This document shows positions 1-6,722 of a stretch of 17,927 nucleotides of DNA, in pieces. Each line of letters begins with the position of its first letter. Position 1 is the stretch's first letter. Both the position numbers and the translations under genes were made by a program. Source of the stretch: DAIDHK01 sp035510695 (lineage in GTDB: Bacteria; Patescibacteriota; Microgenomatia; Levybacterales; UBA12049); contig DATKGO010000030.1 of NCBI GenBank assembly GCA_035510695.1, forward strand, positions 1-17,927. Reading direction: 5' to 3'. The notes under the pieces are model-generated. The model was not told the origin of the DNA and searched no databases. It saw nothing but the letters and a program-made list of their open reading frames with translations.

Positions 1-18
1 GAAAGGATTATATCAAAG

Positions 19-840
19 TTATGTATTTTTTTTCGGTGGGAGAGTTCCAGAGATTGTAGTATATGGCACAGTTATTGACGATGGTATAGTTGCTGTTGCT
101 GCATTCACAGATGAAGTTGCTGAAGTAGTCGGAACTGCTGCACCCATTGATGATCCTTTTGGTGTTAATGGAAGTGATGCTCCACTAGCTCGTGCTCCCA
201 AACTTGCAAACATTGGACTGACAGGTACTTGTGCCCTATGGGAAGTATCATTTGTCGTGGGATGAAGTACTGGAAGTGCTGAAAATAATCTCGTTGAGTC
301 AGCCGTATAAACTATACCAAGATTGTCTAATCTGATTTGTATATTTGCTTTTGTTGTCAAAGATGAAGCTGCTGTTCCATCTATAAGAGGCTGAACAAGT
401 TTCAAATATGAGTTCTCAAACTCTTTGAAAAACACGTTACAGTCAATATAAATTTCTTGTTTAGTCGTATCGATAGACATTTGTCTATTCGTCCCCTTCT
501 CAACAAATATTCCTGGTTTCGCAACAAAAGTGTGAGCAATTCCATTACGCATTAATTGTCTGAATAGTCTACCGAGACCTGTATACTCAACATATTGCTT
601 AGAAAAGTAATTATCCCAATAATTCAGAAAGTAATCATTTCCAGAGTTCGGATTAAATGAGTCAGTATTCGGCATCAATAATTGACCAAGGAGTTCAATT
701 CCTGCTAAAACTGTAGCCACCATTGGATAGCCAACGCCACCGAAGGATTGACCCGCAGGCACACTAACCTTGGACATACTTTCCAAATCGCCAAATAAGT
801 ATCCTTCAACAAATTGCTTTAGAAAGTCATCGATACTCAT
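19..840 (-). CDS. Hypothetical protein with conserved-looking N-terminal domain and Ser/Thr/Pro-rich tail
   Basis: I do not recognise this family by name. The first ~160 residues read like a folded, mixed helix/strand soluble domain with aromatic-rich segments and a motif around NGIAHTFVAKPG. The last ~75 residues are low-complexity Ser/Thr/Ala/Pro, as in a flexible linker or surface tail. There is no signal peptide or membrane segment. The open frame can be extended three codons to a GTG at 849, but a TATAAT box on the minus strand (850-855) would place the transcript start near 843-844, downstream of that GTG. I therefore choose the ATG at 840, giving 273 residues on a leaderless mRNA. The stop is TAA at 19-21. 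Function unknown; the coding call itself is fairly secure because of length and composition. Confidence 0.75.
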   Translation of the reverse strand: MSIDDFLKQFVEGYLFGDLESMSKVSVPAGQSFGGVGYPMVATVLAGIELLGQLLMPNTDSFNPNSGNDYFLNYWDNYFSKQYVEYTGLGRLFRQLMRNGIAHTFVAKPGIFVEKGTNRQMSIDTTKQEIYIDCNVFFKEFENSYLKLVQPLIDGTAASSLTTKANIQIRLDNLGIVYTADSTRLFSALPVLHPTTNDTSHRAQVPVSPMFASLGARASGASLPLTPKGSSMGAAVPTTSATSSVNAATATIPSSITVPYTTISGTLPPKKNT

Positions 841-849
841 AATTCGCAC

Positions 850-879
850 ATTATAACAAAAGATAAATGAAAGTAGTAA
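850..879 (-). promoter_or_regulatory. Extended -10 promoter for the 19-840 gene
   Basis: On the minus strand TGTTATAAT (850-858) is an extended -10 with a perfect TATAAT. The -35 is poor (TTACTA, 874-879). The predicted transcript start is 2-4 bases before the ATG at 840. A perfect 10-base palindrome AGTAATTACT (875-884) overlaps the -35 area and could be an operator. Confidence 0.55.
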
Positions 880-883
880 TTAC

Positions 884-988
884 TGAAATATGGGAACATA
901 AAAATCAACATTTTTAGCGTAATAGTTCTAACGTCGTTCACGTCCCTCCGATGTTTAGCTTAAGAGATACCAGTTCCCCATATATTCA
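884..988. other. Possible structured element in the 841-1089 intergenic gap
   Basis: This is the only structure I see in the 249-base gap. An outer stem pairs 884-897 with 973-988 (14 pairs, two single-base bulges). Inside it a perfect 7-base-pair hairpin pairs 899-905 (TAAAAAT) with 910-916 around a 4-base loop. The rest of the gap holds a tandem CACTGGC (1039-1052) and no open frame of note. It could be a small RNA, a folded attenuator or a chance structure. Confidence 0.25.
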
Positions 989-1089
989 ATCAAAACAGCC
1001 TGTAAGGTAGCCTATTTAACTAGCATTTCAAAAAATGTCACTGGCCACTGGCAGCGTAATCCTTAAAGTTACAATTTCAAGAGATAAAT

Positions 1090-1422
1090 TTATGCGGCCG
1101 TAGGAGGATTATTGTCATCATTATCACCTGACTTAATTCTCTCAAGATATTCATCATACACAATACTTTCTCCTAAATGCTTTATTTTTCTTAGCCTTTC
1201 CAATTCTGTTATATCGTGCATTGCTTTTCCTGCATCCGCTTTTGTAATGTTAGCATTTGCAGATAGAGTTTCTCCACGTTTGACATCGAGTTCTGTTACG
1301 CCTTCTATATGATTATCATATCCATGTAATATTTCTAAGTTAGGCGGTGGTTGAGAGTTCGGTTTATTATGTTTATTTAAAGACAAAATTTTTCCAAAAA
1401 ATGTTTCTCCCTTACTATCCAT
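1090..1422 (-). CDS. Small hypothetical soluble protein
   Basis: The product is 110 residues if it starts at the ATG at 1422. It is charged and hydrophilic, with a Pro-rich stretch near residue 25, a central helix-prone segment rich in Glu, Arg and Lys, and an acidic tail (GDNDDNN). No domain is recognised. The frame stays open upstream to an ATG at 1506, which would add 28 residues rich in Phe, Lys and Cys. I prefer 1422 because a perfect TTGACA lies 17 bases upstream of a weak -10 whose transcript start falls almost on that ATG. The gene is divergent from the 1549 gene. The stop is TAA at 1090-1092. Function unknown. Confidence 0.55.
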   Translation of the reverse strand: MDSKGETFFGKILSLNKHNKPNSQPPPNLEILHGYDNHIEGVTELDVKRGETLSANANITKADAGKAMHDITELERLRKIKHLGESIVYDEYLERIKSGDNDDNNPPTAA

Positions 1423-1429
1423 GAGTAAT

Positions 1430-1458
1430 AGGTTACAACTTACTTCTGCATATGTCAA
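1430..1458 (-). promoter_or_regulatory. Candidate promoter for the 1090-1422 gene
   Basis: The minus strand has TTGACA (1453-1458), a 17-base spacer and TAACCT (1430-1435, a weak -10). The predicted start lies 0-2 bases from the ATG at 1422, a leaderless arrangement. Confidence 0.35.
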
Positions 1459-1537
1459 AAAATTTACTTTTTTGCAGTTCTTCAGCTTGAAATTTATAAA
1501 AAACATGGAGTATGATGGTCAAATATTTTCGTTTAAT

Positions 1538-1543
1538 TAAAAT
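1538..1543 (+). promoter_or_regulatory. Candidate -10 box for the 1549-2097 gene
   Basis: TAAAAT lies five bases before the ATG at 1549. No convincing -35 is visible. The position fits the leaderless pattern seen elsewhere in the window, but the local AT-richness makes chance matches likely. Confidence 0.3.
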
Positions 1544-1548
1544 AAATT

Positions 1549-2097
1549 ATGAAAGATCAACAGCCTGGAAGAGAAAATGAAGCCTTACTCAGCGGAGCAG
1601 CAAAAGCTCTAGAAGGGCTTTATCAAGGAATTCATCTCGGTAGAACTGCAGATTTATCGAGAGAGGAAATTGCATTTATACGTAGTAGTGTTGAGCATAG
1701 ATGGAAAAGTATACATAGATTATATCTTCAGTTTGACCCACAATTTAGTGAAATTCAACAGATGTTTAGCTTTATAGATGAATCAATTGAAAGAGACAAC
1801 GAAAGAAGAATCATTTTGATGATGGTTGGTAATGAATTTAGTAATGTCAATGACCAGCTAGCGGCAGCTTTCTTGGGAGATATTTTATATAGTAGGACGT
1901 TTAATAGAGGTATTAATGCAATTCATGATGCTTCAAGCGCTGATGCAGTATGGAAAGAGCGCGATGCTATACAAACGGAATTAGGATTATCAGGAGATTG
2001 GACTGGAAAACAAGCGGAAGAGGTGACCTTTCAAAACGTAGCCAGAGGTATATTACTTGGTAAGGTACGTCTTACAGCTCCCAAACCGCAGCCGTAA
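1549..2097 (+). CDS. Hypothetical mostly helical soluble protein
   Basis: The product is 182 residues with no signal peptide or membrane segment. The sequence is dominated by amphipathic helices (residues ~10-130, rich in Glu, Arg, Leu and Ile) and ends in a short basic, Pro-containing tail. A stretch around residues 95-120 is mildly hydrophobic but too polar for a membrane span. I do not recognise the family. No Shine-Dalgarno sequence precedes the ATG, and a TAAAAT box sits just upstream. With its two neighbours to the left it forms a group of genes without recognisable function, unlike the core genes further right, so it may belong to an accessory segment. No mobility genes are present to support that. 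Confidence 0.65.
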   Translation: MKDQQPGRENEALLSGAAKALEGLYQGIHLGRTADLSREEIAFIRSSVEHRWKSIHRLYLQFDPQFSEIQQMFSFIDESIERDNERRIILMMVGNEFSNVNDQLAAAFLGDILYSRTFNRGINAIHDASSADAVWKERDAIQTELGLSGDWTGKQAEEVTFQNVARGILLGKVRLTAPKPQP

Positions 2098-2107
2098 TAA
2101 GTCCGCC

Positions 2108-2135
2108 TTTACATTTTTTCTTCAAATGGTATAAG
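2108..2135 (+). promoter_or_regulatory. Promoter for the 2153-2863 gene
   Basis: TTTACA (2108-2113), a 16-base spacer, then an extended -10 TGGTATAAG (2127-2135). The predicted start is near 2142, giving a leader of about 11 bases with no Shine-Dalgarno motif. Confidence 0.5.
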
Positions 2136-2152
2136 CTGGAAATATAGAATTT

Positions 2153-2863
2153 ATGGATGATCATTGGGTACAAGCAAGAATAGAAAATGATGAAAAGAAG
2201 ATAATTACTGTTTTATTTATCTTAGGTCTGTTCATAATTTTTTTAATTGCTGACGTTATATATCTTAATTTCAATGTTTTTAAGGCTACAAAAAATCAGT
2301 CTCAACCTTTAAACAGTAATTCGGTATTTACCACCATTCCGACTTTGGTTGTTAGCAGCGCTCCAACCGTTGCTGCACTTTTGAGTTCAACGCCCCCGGC
2401 TAGTTCGTCGGTTATTCAGTCCCCAACCTCTGTAATAGTGACTCAGGCTGTAACGCCGACTATTAAGGTTACTCCAACTATTGCGCCACCGGCAGCATCG
2501 ATCAAAGATTATTATATTCCCATGGGCACCGGTTCAGTGCAGTCGGGCGATTGGTCAGACGTACCGGGAGCAGCCGCGACAATTGATTTTGGTCAATATT
2601 CCAACGTAAAGCAAATTCTTTTTGAAGCATCAATTTATATCCCTTCAGCTAATGAAACAGCTTCGGTAAGACTATATAATGAGACCGATAATCATCCGGT
2701 TTGGTATTCAAATATGACTACAAGCGGTTCGGCAACCAATTATCTTGTTTCTCAGCCGATTACTTATGATTCAGGAGCTAAACTTTATCAAGTTCAAATG
2801 CTGACACAGCTGCAGTATACGGCAAACCTCGTCCAAAGCAGAATTCATGTGATTTTAAAATAA
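2153..2863 (+). CDS. Membrane-anchored surface protein with Ser/Thr/Pro linker and beta-rich C-terminal domain
   Basis: The 236-residue product has a short charged N-terminus, one hydrophobic membrane segment (residues ~17-40), a long Ser/Thr/Val/Pro linker (~46-118) and a C-terminal domain of about 115 residues. That domain begins near YYIPMGTGS and reads as alternating beta strands (VKQILFEASIYI, ASVRLYNETD). The arrangement implies an extracellular beta-sandwich-like domain held off the membrane by a flexible stalk. I recognise the architecture as common in Microgenomates-type genomes but know no function for it. The gene has its own promoter at 2108-2135. It converges with the glycosyltransferase at 2887; only 23 bases separate the two stops. 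Confidence 0.75.
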   Translation: MDDHWVQARIENDEKKIITVLFILGLFIIFLIADVIYLNFNVFKATKNQSQPLNSNSVFTTIPTLVVSSAPTVAALLSSTPPASSSVIQSPTSVIVTQAVTPTIKVTPTIAPPAASIKDYYIPMGTGSVQSGDWSDVPGAAATIDFGQYSNVKQILFEASIYIPSANETASVRLYNETDNHPVWYSNMTTSGSATNYLVSQPITYDSGAKLYQVQMLTQLQYTANLVQSRIHVILK

Positions 2864-2886
2864 AAGGGAACTTTAAAGGTTGTAAT

Positions 2887-3606
2887 TTAACGAACTGGGA
2901 TTTGGTGCATTTTCGGCGGTCTCTTTAGCCAGATAACAGAAAAATAACTTTGTCCATAAATATTTAGCGCTTTAAACGGATTCATTCTCCATCTTCTCGG
3001 AGAAGTAAAAACCTTAAGATCCTTGGTAAAAGAGACCTTTCCATATTTTTTGGCTCGCAGTCCCAGTTCCACATCACCGCTTAGTTCGTAAAGAGTATTT
3101 AATCCGTTTATTTTCATAAAGATGTCTTTGCGTATAGCAAAATTGGGACCGCTCAAATGAGGTTTTCCGGAGGCGAAATTAAACTGCAGAAATAATCTGT
3201 AGAGCATTTCGGAAAGAGTTTTAATAGTTGTAGAGCGCATATTAAGTGTAATTGATCCGGTTACTGCCACTACGTCCGGATCTTGGAAAATTATGGCCAT
3301 AGTTTCAAGCCAATTATGCGTAACTATGGTATCCGCATCTGTGACCGCAATAATCTCTCCTGAAGCGGCTTTCATGCCGGTATTAAGTGTGAAAATATAG
3401 CCTTCTTGTGTTTCGGTTATAATTTTCGCACCCTGTTTTTCGGCTATTGAGACTGTTTTATCGGTCGAATTATTATTGGCGAGGATTATTTCAAATTTAT
3501 CTTTGGGGTAGGATTGGTTTTTTATGGCATCGAGGCAATGCAAAATCATTTTTTCTTCATTGAAGGCAGGAATAATTATGGAAATAAAAGGAAGCGCTTT
3601 TTTCAT
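2887..3606 (-). CDS. Family 2 glycosyltransferase (GT-A fold)
   Basis: This is a 239-residue nucleotide-sugar-dependent glycosyltransferase. The N-terminus carries the GT2 opening (IIPAFNEE, residues 11-18), the nucleotide-binding NNNSTDKT segment (44-51) and the metal-binding DAD motif inside TDADT (89-93). Further on are the acceptor-region phrases GPNFAIRKD and SGDVELGLRAKKYG, the latter matching the usual ED-type catalytic-base region. There is no clear membrane segment, so it is probably cytosolic or peripheral; the last ~30 residues are basic and aromatic. The sugar and acceptor cannot be read from sequence. It stands alone between two surface-protein genes and has a TATAAT box immediately before its ATG. 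Confidence 0.88.
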   Translation of the reverse strand: MKKALPFISIIIPAFNEEKMILHCLDAIKNQSYPKDKFEIILANNNSTDKTVSIAEKQGAKIITETQEGYIFTLNTGMKAASGEIIAVTDADTIVTHNWLETMAIIFQDPDVVAVTGSITLNMRSTTIKTLSEMLYRLFLQFNFASGKPHLSGPNFAIRKDIFMKINGLNTLYELSGDVELGLRAKKYGKVSFTKDLKVFTSPRRWRMNPFKALNIYGQSYFSVIWLKRPPKMHQIPVR

Positions 3607-3610
3607 AATA

Positions 3611-3616
3611 ATTATA
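3611..3616 (-). promoter_or_regulatory. -10 box for the 2887-3606 glycosyltransferase
   Basis: A perfect TATAAT on the minus strand lies four bases from the ATG at 3606, so transcription should begin at or beside the start codon. No good -35 is visible. Confidence 0.45.
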
Positions 3617-3658
3617 TCTTACTCTAATTTTTTAAGACTTACATCATAAAGCTAATGC

Positions 3659-3681
3659 TTTTTGTGATTATAGCACAAAAA
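3659..3681. repeat. 8-base-pair inverted repeat in a divergent intergenic region
   Basis: TTTTTGTG (3659-3666) is perfectly complementary to CACAAAAA (3674-3681), with the 7-base loop ATTATAG. It lies between the divergent genes at 3606 and 3739. It could be an operator for a dimeric regulator; the stem is too AT-rich to be a strong terminator. Confidence 0.4.
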
Positions 3682-3693
3682 TTCGGGTTCAAT

Positions 3694-3722
3694 TTGACTC
3701 ATCTTTTAAAACATGACAAACT
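3694..3722 (+). promoter_or_regulatory. Candidate promoter for the 3739-4659 gene
   Basis: TTGACT (3694-3699), 17 bases, then CAAACT (3717-3722) preceded by TG one base upstream. The -10 is weak. AGGAG (3723-3727) is a ribosome binding site candidate, although its 11-base spacing to ATG 3739 is long. Confidence 0.3.
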
Positions 3723-3738
3723 AGGAGTGAATCTTATT

Positions 3739-4659
3739 ATGCCGAAGAGAGATTACGTTTCACATTACGAAAATTTAAAAGACAAATGGACAGATAAGGA
3801 GCAGAGCCTACATAAAAGATTGTGGCAAAAACATAAAGAAGCTTTGACCTGGTTTCTCCACCAATCAAAAAATGTTACTGTTGGTTCTGCCGGCAGTTTG
3901 CTGCTTTTTATGGGTTCTCCTGCACTTCAAATACCGGTTACACAAGCAGTACAAATAAATCAGCCAAGTTTGGATAATAATCAATCTCAAGCTAATCAAA
4001 GCCAATTTACTTCCATGGACAAAACTACGTTTCTGATTTCCGATCTATATAATAAATTACCTAAAGACGTAGTCCCGCTTACTACCGAGCAGGAAGACCG
4101 CATAGCCGCAATTTTGTCAGTACGTTTTGGAATTGTGGTGAAAGCGGAACTGGACGGTAAACGATTGAACAGAAGTTACGGTTTGATTGGCGAGGAACAG
4201 CATTTAGCACGTTTCCCCGGAGACAGCATGGATACTCATTTTACATCCGATGATGATGCCAAGAATTATTGGTCTTCGGGCATGGCGCCGGGTTTAGGTG
4301 CTTGGGGATACTTCGCATCTTCATCTGCTACTTTAACGCCGGAAGATATATTGCGGGAAAAATATTATATCGCGGTTCCGACATTTTTAAGCCCGGGTTA
4401 TGATTCAGATGTGGCCGGCTATAATGCCTTTTACAAATATAGGAAAATGCTGGTAGTCAATCCGCAGAACGGAAAGGCAATCGTGGCCGATGTGGCAGAT
4501 TCGGGACCGGCGGAATGGACGGGAAAACATTTGGGCGGTTCGCCTGAGGTTATGGTATATTTAAATCGTCAGGACGGTTCGGAAAAGGGTCCGGTACTGT
4601 ATTTCTTTATTGATGATCCGAATGATCAGGTACCGTTGGGACCGATTGACGTGAAGTAA
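3739..4659 (+). CDS. Exported or membrane-anchored protein with a possible double-psi beta-barrel domain
   Basis: The frame opens at 3655, but I place the start at ATG 3739 (306 residues) because AGGAG precedes it and the upstream 28 residues look like translated promoter DNA. After a charged cytosolic-type N-terminus (~45 residues) there is a mildly hydrophobic segment (around SAGSLLLFMG) that could be a membrane anchor. A Gln/Asn/Ser-rich linker follows, then a globular C-terminal region of about 190 residues. Near the C-terminus, NPQNGKAIVADVADSGP followed by GKHLGGSPEVM resembles the conserved strand-turn of RlpA-like double-psi beta-barrels (usually a Gly-Lys, a valine-rich strand, then D.GP and a small helix). 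This likeness is by eye only. If right, a role at the cell wall is plausible. It is followed after one base by the 4661 gene. Confidence 0.7.
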   Translation: MPKRDYVSHYENLKDKWTDKEQSLHKRLWQKHKEALTWFLHQSKNVTVGSAGSLLLFMGSPALQIPVTQAVQINQPSLDNNQSQANQSQFTSMDKTTFLISDLYNKLPKDVVPLTTEQEDRIAAILSVRFGIVVKAELDGKRLNRSYGLIGEEQHLARFPGDSMDTHFTSDDDAKNYWSSGMAPGLGAWGYFASSSATLTPEDILREKYYIAVPTFLSPGYDSDVAGYNAFYKYRKMLVVNPQNGKAIVADVADSGPAEWTGKHLGGSPEVMVYLNRQDGSEKGPVLYFFIDDPNDQVPLGPIDVK

Positions 4660-4660
4660 T

Positions 4661-4996
4661 ATGAAAAGACAATTTTATTCACATCTGGTTACATTTGAAC
4701 AAATTCGAATTGAAATGTCCGGTTTGGATTTGACGGAGAAAGAGCAAAAAGAACTGCTTGAGATAGCGGGAAAACAATTACATTATGTGATGTTGAATGA
4801 GGCTTTATCGAGAATTCACGGTGAAGATAAAAAGCAATTTCTACAGCATTTATCAAATGAAAAACATGAAGAAGCCTGGCTTGTTTTGCGTACTCACGCT
4901 AAAGACGTGGAAAAACATTTACTCCACGCCGCTCATAATCTATATGAAGAGCTGAGGGAAGATATTAGGGAACTGAAGAGACAGAAGCCCGAATAA
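4661..4996 (+). CDS. Small helical hypothetical protein
   Basis: The product is 111 residues and almost entirely amphipathic helix. It is rich in Glu, Lys, His and Leu and has no signal peptide or membrane span. The ATG comes one base after the TAA of the 3739 gene with no Shine-Dalgarno sequence, so it is probably translated by coupling. The segment from ~20 to 70 (LTEKEQKELLEIAGKQ, then MLNEALSRI) has the rhythm of small helical proteins of unknown function seen in Patescibacteria (DUF5663-like). I cannot confirm that assignment. The tight linkage suggests it works with the 3739 protein. It is followed by 120 bases of AT-rich repeat DNA. Confidence 0.65.
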   Translation: MKRQFYSHLVTFEQIRIEMSGLDLTEKEQKELLEIAGKQLHYVMLNEALSRIHGEDKKQFLQHLSNEKHEEAWLVLRTHAKDVEKHLLHAAHNLYEELREDIRELKRQKPE

Positions 4997-5032
4997 ATTT
5001 TTAATTTATAATTTCTAATTTTTAATGAAATC

Positions 5033-5058
5033 TAAATGTTTTGATTTTTAAACATTTA
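5033..5058. terminator. AT-rich hairpin downstream of the 4661 gene
   Basis: TAAATGTTT (5033-5041) pairs perfectly with AAACATTTA (5050-5058) around the 8-base loop TGATTTTT. It lies in the 4997-5116 gap and may mark transcript ends, but it has no GC-rich stem and no clean T-tract. Confidence 0.3.
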
Positions 5059-5072
5059 ATCATTTAAAATTG

Positions 5073-5107
5073 ATTGAAAATTGAAAATTGAAAATTGAGA
5101 ATTGAAA
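5073..5107 (+). repeat. Tandem heptamer array (ATTGAAA)5
   Basis: Five uninterrupted 7-base units lie end to end, four ATTGAAA and one ATTGAGA. The array stops 9 bases before the ATG at 5117, so changes in unit number would alter spacing upstream of that gene. Confidence 0.85.
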
Positions 5108-5116
5108 ATTTTCACC

Positions 5117-5458
5117 ATGTTTGCCTTTTTGAAAAATCTTCTTATCATTGTGTTTTTGCTAGGATTAGTAGTTTTTGCAACTTTTTATTCGGATTCGATT
5201 AAATCTTTTGTTTTTAAGCAATTGCAGTCTTCCGGCGCGAAAGTATTAGGCGCAAGTACGAATGGTATACCCAATAGTAGTTTGTCTAAAGAAGTAAATA
5301 AGGAAGTAAATTCAACAGCTGTATCGGTAAGGAATCAGGTAATGCAGATAAAAATTGGCGATATTGTGAATTCCTTCAGTCAGACACAGAAAATCGTTCA
5401 TGACGTGTCGGGTCTGCAAAGTACGGTAAGAGCCGAACTTCAAAAACTGTCGAAATAG
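5117..5458 (+). CDS. Small single-pass membrane protein
   Basis: The 113-residue product starts at ATG 5117; a TTG at 5102 inside the heptamer array is in frame, but I reject it as the start. The N-terminus is a hydrophobic helix (residues ~6-25, LLIIVFLLGLVVFATF) preceded by a lysine, so it is a signal anchor with the rest outside the membrane. The remaining ~85 residues are Ser/Asn/Val-rich and helix-prone (KEVNKEVNST..., ..IVNSFSQTQKIV..), possibly a short coiled coil. No domain is recognised. A partial copy of the AT-rich palindromic repeat begins two bases after its stop. It lies upstream of prfB without obvious functional link. Confidence 0.65.
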   Translation: MFAFLKNLLIIVFLLGLVVFATFYSDSIKSFVFKQLQSSGAKVLGASTNGIPNSSLSKEVNKEVNSTAVSVRNQVMQIKIGDIVNSFSQTQKIVHDVSGLQSTVRAELQKLSK

Positions 5459-5460
5459 AA

Positions 5461-5476
5461 AATTGTTAAATTGTTT
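5461..5476 (+). repeat. Partial copy of the AT-rich palindromic repeat
   Basis: AATTGTTAAATTGTTT matches the first 16 bases of the left arm at 8845 and starts 2 bases after the stop at 5458. The following bases diverge, so this is a truncated or decayed copy. Confidence 0.5.
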
Positions 5477-5549
5477 GCTGCAAATTCGCAATTATGGGTT
5501 GGAAAATGTACAATTGTTTTGATGTCATTGTTGCCATCCTGATCCAGTT

Positions 5550-5648
5550 GTCATTCCGGGCTTGACCCGGAATCCAGTGAACAAGGACGTGGATTCCTGC
5601 TTTCGCAGGAATGACAGATTAAAGATGCTGAAATGAATTCAGCATGAC
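5550..5648. repeat. Composite palindromic repeat, copy A (three hairpins)
   Basis: Hairpin 1 pairs 5553-5560 (ATTCCGGG) with 5566-5573 around the loop CTTGA. Hairpin 2 pairs 5593-5600 (ATTCCTGC) with 5605-5612 around the loop TTTC. Hairpin 3 pairs 5625-5632 (ATGCTGAA) with 5638-5645. Each stem has eight perfect pairs. The first two also form a larger imperfect dyad, since GTCATTCC at 5550 faces GGAATGAC ending at 5615. It sits directly upstream of prfB. Related copies lie at 10268 and 12306. The preceding 25 bases (GCCATCCTGATCC and neighbours) may be a decayed further unit. Confidence 0.9.
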
Positions 5649-5659
5649 AAGATTAATTT

Positions 5660-6667
5660 ATGGAAGATTTACGGACTCGCTACGAAAAATTATTAAATAA
5701 AATCCAGCCGGATGAGAAACGAAAACAAATCCGTTTAATTGTAGCGGAAAGTGAAAAACCAAATTTTTGGCAGGATCACCAGAAAGCCAGCCAGAAAATG
5801 AAAGAAATGTCCCGTTTACAAAAAGAAGTGGAAGAAATAGAACTTTTGGAACTTTGGATCAATGAAGGCGAGGGAAAAGAAGCCGGTGAGTTATTAGATA
5901 AATTGGAAACTTTGCTTTATCTTTCAGGGCCTTATGATGAGTCCGGTGCGATTGTTTCAATTCATTCCGGGCAAGGCGGAACTGAAGCAATGGATTGGAC
6001 GGAAATGCTTTTTCGTATGTATACACGATTTTTTGAGAAGCATGGATGGAAGTCCGAAATCATCGACCAAACTATGGGTGAAGAAGCCGGAATTAAAAGT
6101 GTTACTCTTTCGGTGAGCGGAGCCTATGTTTACGGTTATCTGAAACATGAAGCCGGAACACATCGGCTGGTCCGACAATCTCCTTTTAATGCCGATAATT
6201 TACGGCAAACGTCATTTGCTTTGGTTGAAGTATTACCACAGATTGAACAGAATAATGAGATTAATATCAAAGACGATGATATAGAATTTGAAGCTTTCAG
6301 ATCAGGCGGCCATGGCGGCCAAAATGTAAATAAAGTTTCTACTGCGGTTCGGATTAAACATATTCCTACAGGGATTGTGGTTACAGCTCAAACCGAAAGG
6401 TATCAGGGACAGAATCGGGAAAACGCGATGAAATTACTGCGAGCCAAATTGTGGCAGATTCAGGAAGACGAGCGCCGAAGAGAGGAAGCTAAATTAAAAG
6501 GCGGATATAAAACGCCGGGATGGGGCAACCAAATCCGTTCATATGTTTTACATCCTTATCATATGGTAAAAGATTTGCGTACCAATGTAGAGACTTCAAA
6601 TACAGAGGCTGTTTTAGATGGAGATTTGGATCAATTTATCGAAGAAGAGCTGCGACAATTAAGTTAA
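5660..6667 (+). CDS. prfB: Peptide chain release factor 2 (RF2)
   Basis: RF2 recognises UAA and UGA in the ribosomal A site and triggers peptide release. At 335 residues it is slightly shorter than the usual ~365. The anticodon-like tripeptide SPF (174-176, in RQSPFNADNLRQTSF) marks it as RF2 and not RF1, and the catalytic GGQ lies at 219-221 (GGHGGQNVNK). The C-terminal tail (WGNQIRSYVLHPYHMVKDLRT) is the standard domain 3/4 sequence. The start is fixed by a TAA two codons upstream of ATG 5660. There is no upstream coding segment and no CUU-UGA slippery site, so the autoregulatory +1 frameshift found in many bacterial prfB genes is absent. Its place beside ftsE and ftsX matches the prfB-ftsE-ftsX order of many Gram-positives. 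Confidence 0.97.
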   Translation: MEDLRTRYEKLLNKIQPDEKRKQIRLIVAESEKPNFWQDHQKASQKMKEMSRLQKEVEEIELLELWINEGEGKEAGELLDKLETLLYLSGPYDESGAIVSIHSGQGGTEAMDWTEMLFRMYTRFFEKHGWKSEIIDQTMGEEAGIKSVTLSVSGAYVYGYLKHEAGTHRLVRQSPFNADNLRQTSFALVEVLPQIEQNNEINIKDDDIEFEAFRSGGHGGQNVNKVSTAVRIKHIPTGIVVTAQTERYQGQNRENAMKLLRAKLWQIQEDERRREEAKLKGGYKTPGWGNQIRSYVLHPYHMVKDLRTNVETSNTEAVLDGDLDQFIEEELRQLS

Positions 6668-6703
6668 TCGTTGGGTTGTCAAATTGTTGTAAATGTGCTT
6701 AAC

Positions 6704-6720
6704 TATAAAGAGAGTGTGAT
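6704..6720 (+). promoter_or_regulatory. Candidate -10 box and ribosome binding site for the 6723 gene
   Basis: TATAAA (6704-6709) is followed by the purine run AGAGAG (6709-6714), eight bases before ATG 6723. TTGTCA at 6676 is too far upstream for a normal -35. The site could serve the 6723-ftsE-ftsX unit separately from prfB. Confidence 0.3.
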
Positions 6721-6722
6721 TT

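Noticed and set aside
1112..1312. 66-codon plus-strand frame opposite the 1090-1422 gene
   Set aside because: It lies entirely within the minus-strand gene, has no promoter or ribosome binding site and has Ser/Leu-rich shadow composition.
3681..3702. tRNA T-arm-like sequence GGGTTCAATT
   Set aside because: No matching stem or the rest of a cloverleaf can be found around it.
5660..5740. Possible RF2 programmed frameshift
   Set aside because: No in-frame UGA or slippery site is present, and the ATG at 5660 opens an uninterrupted frame.
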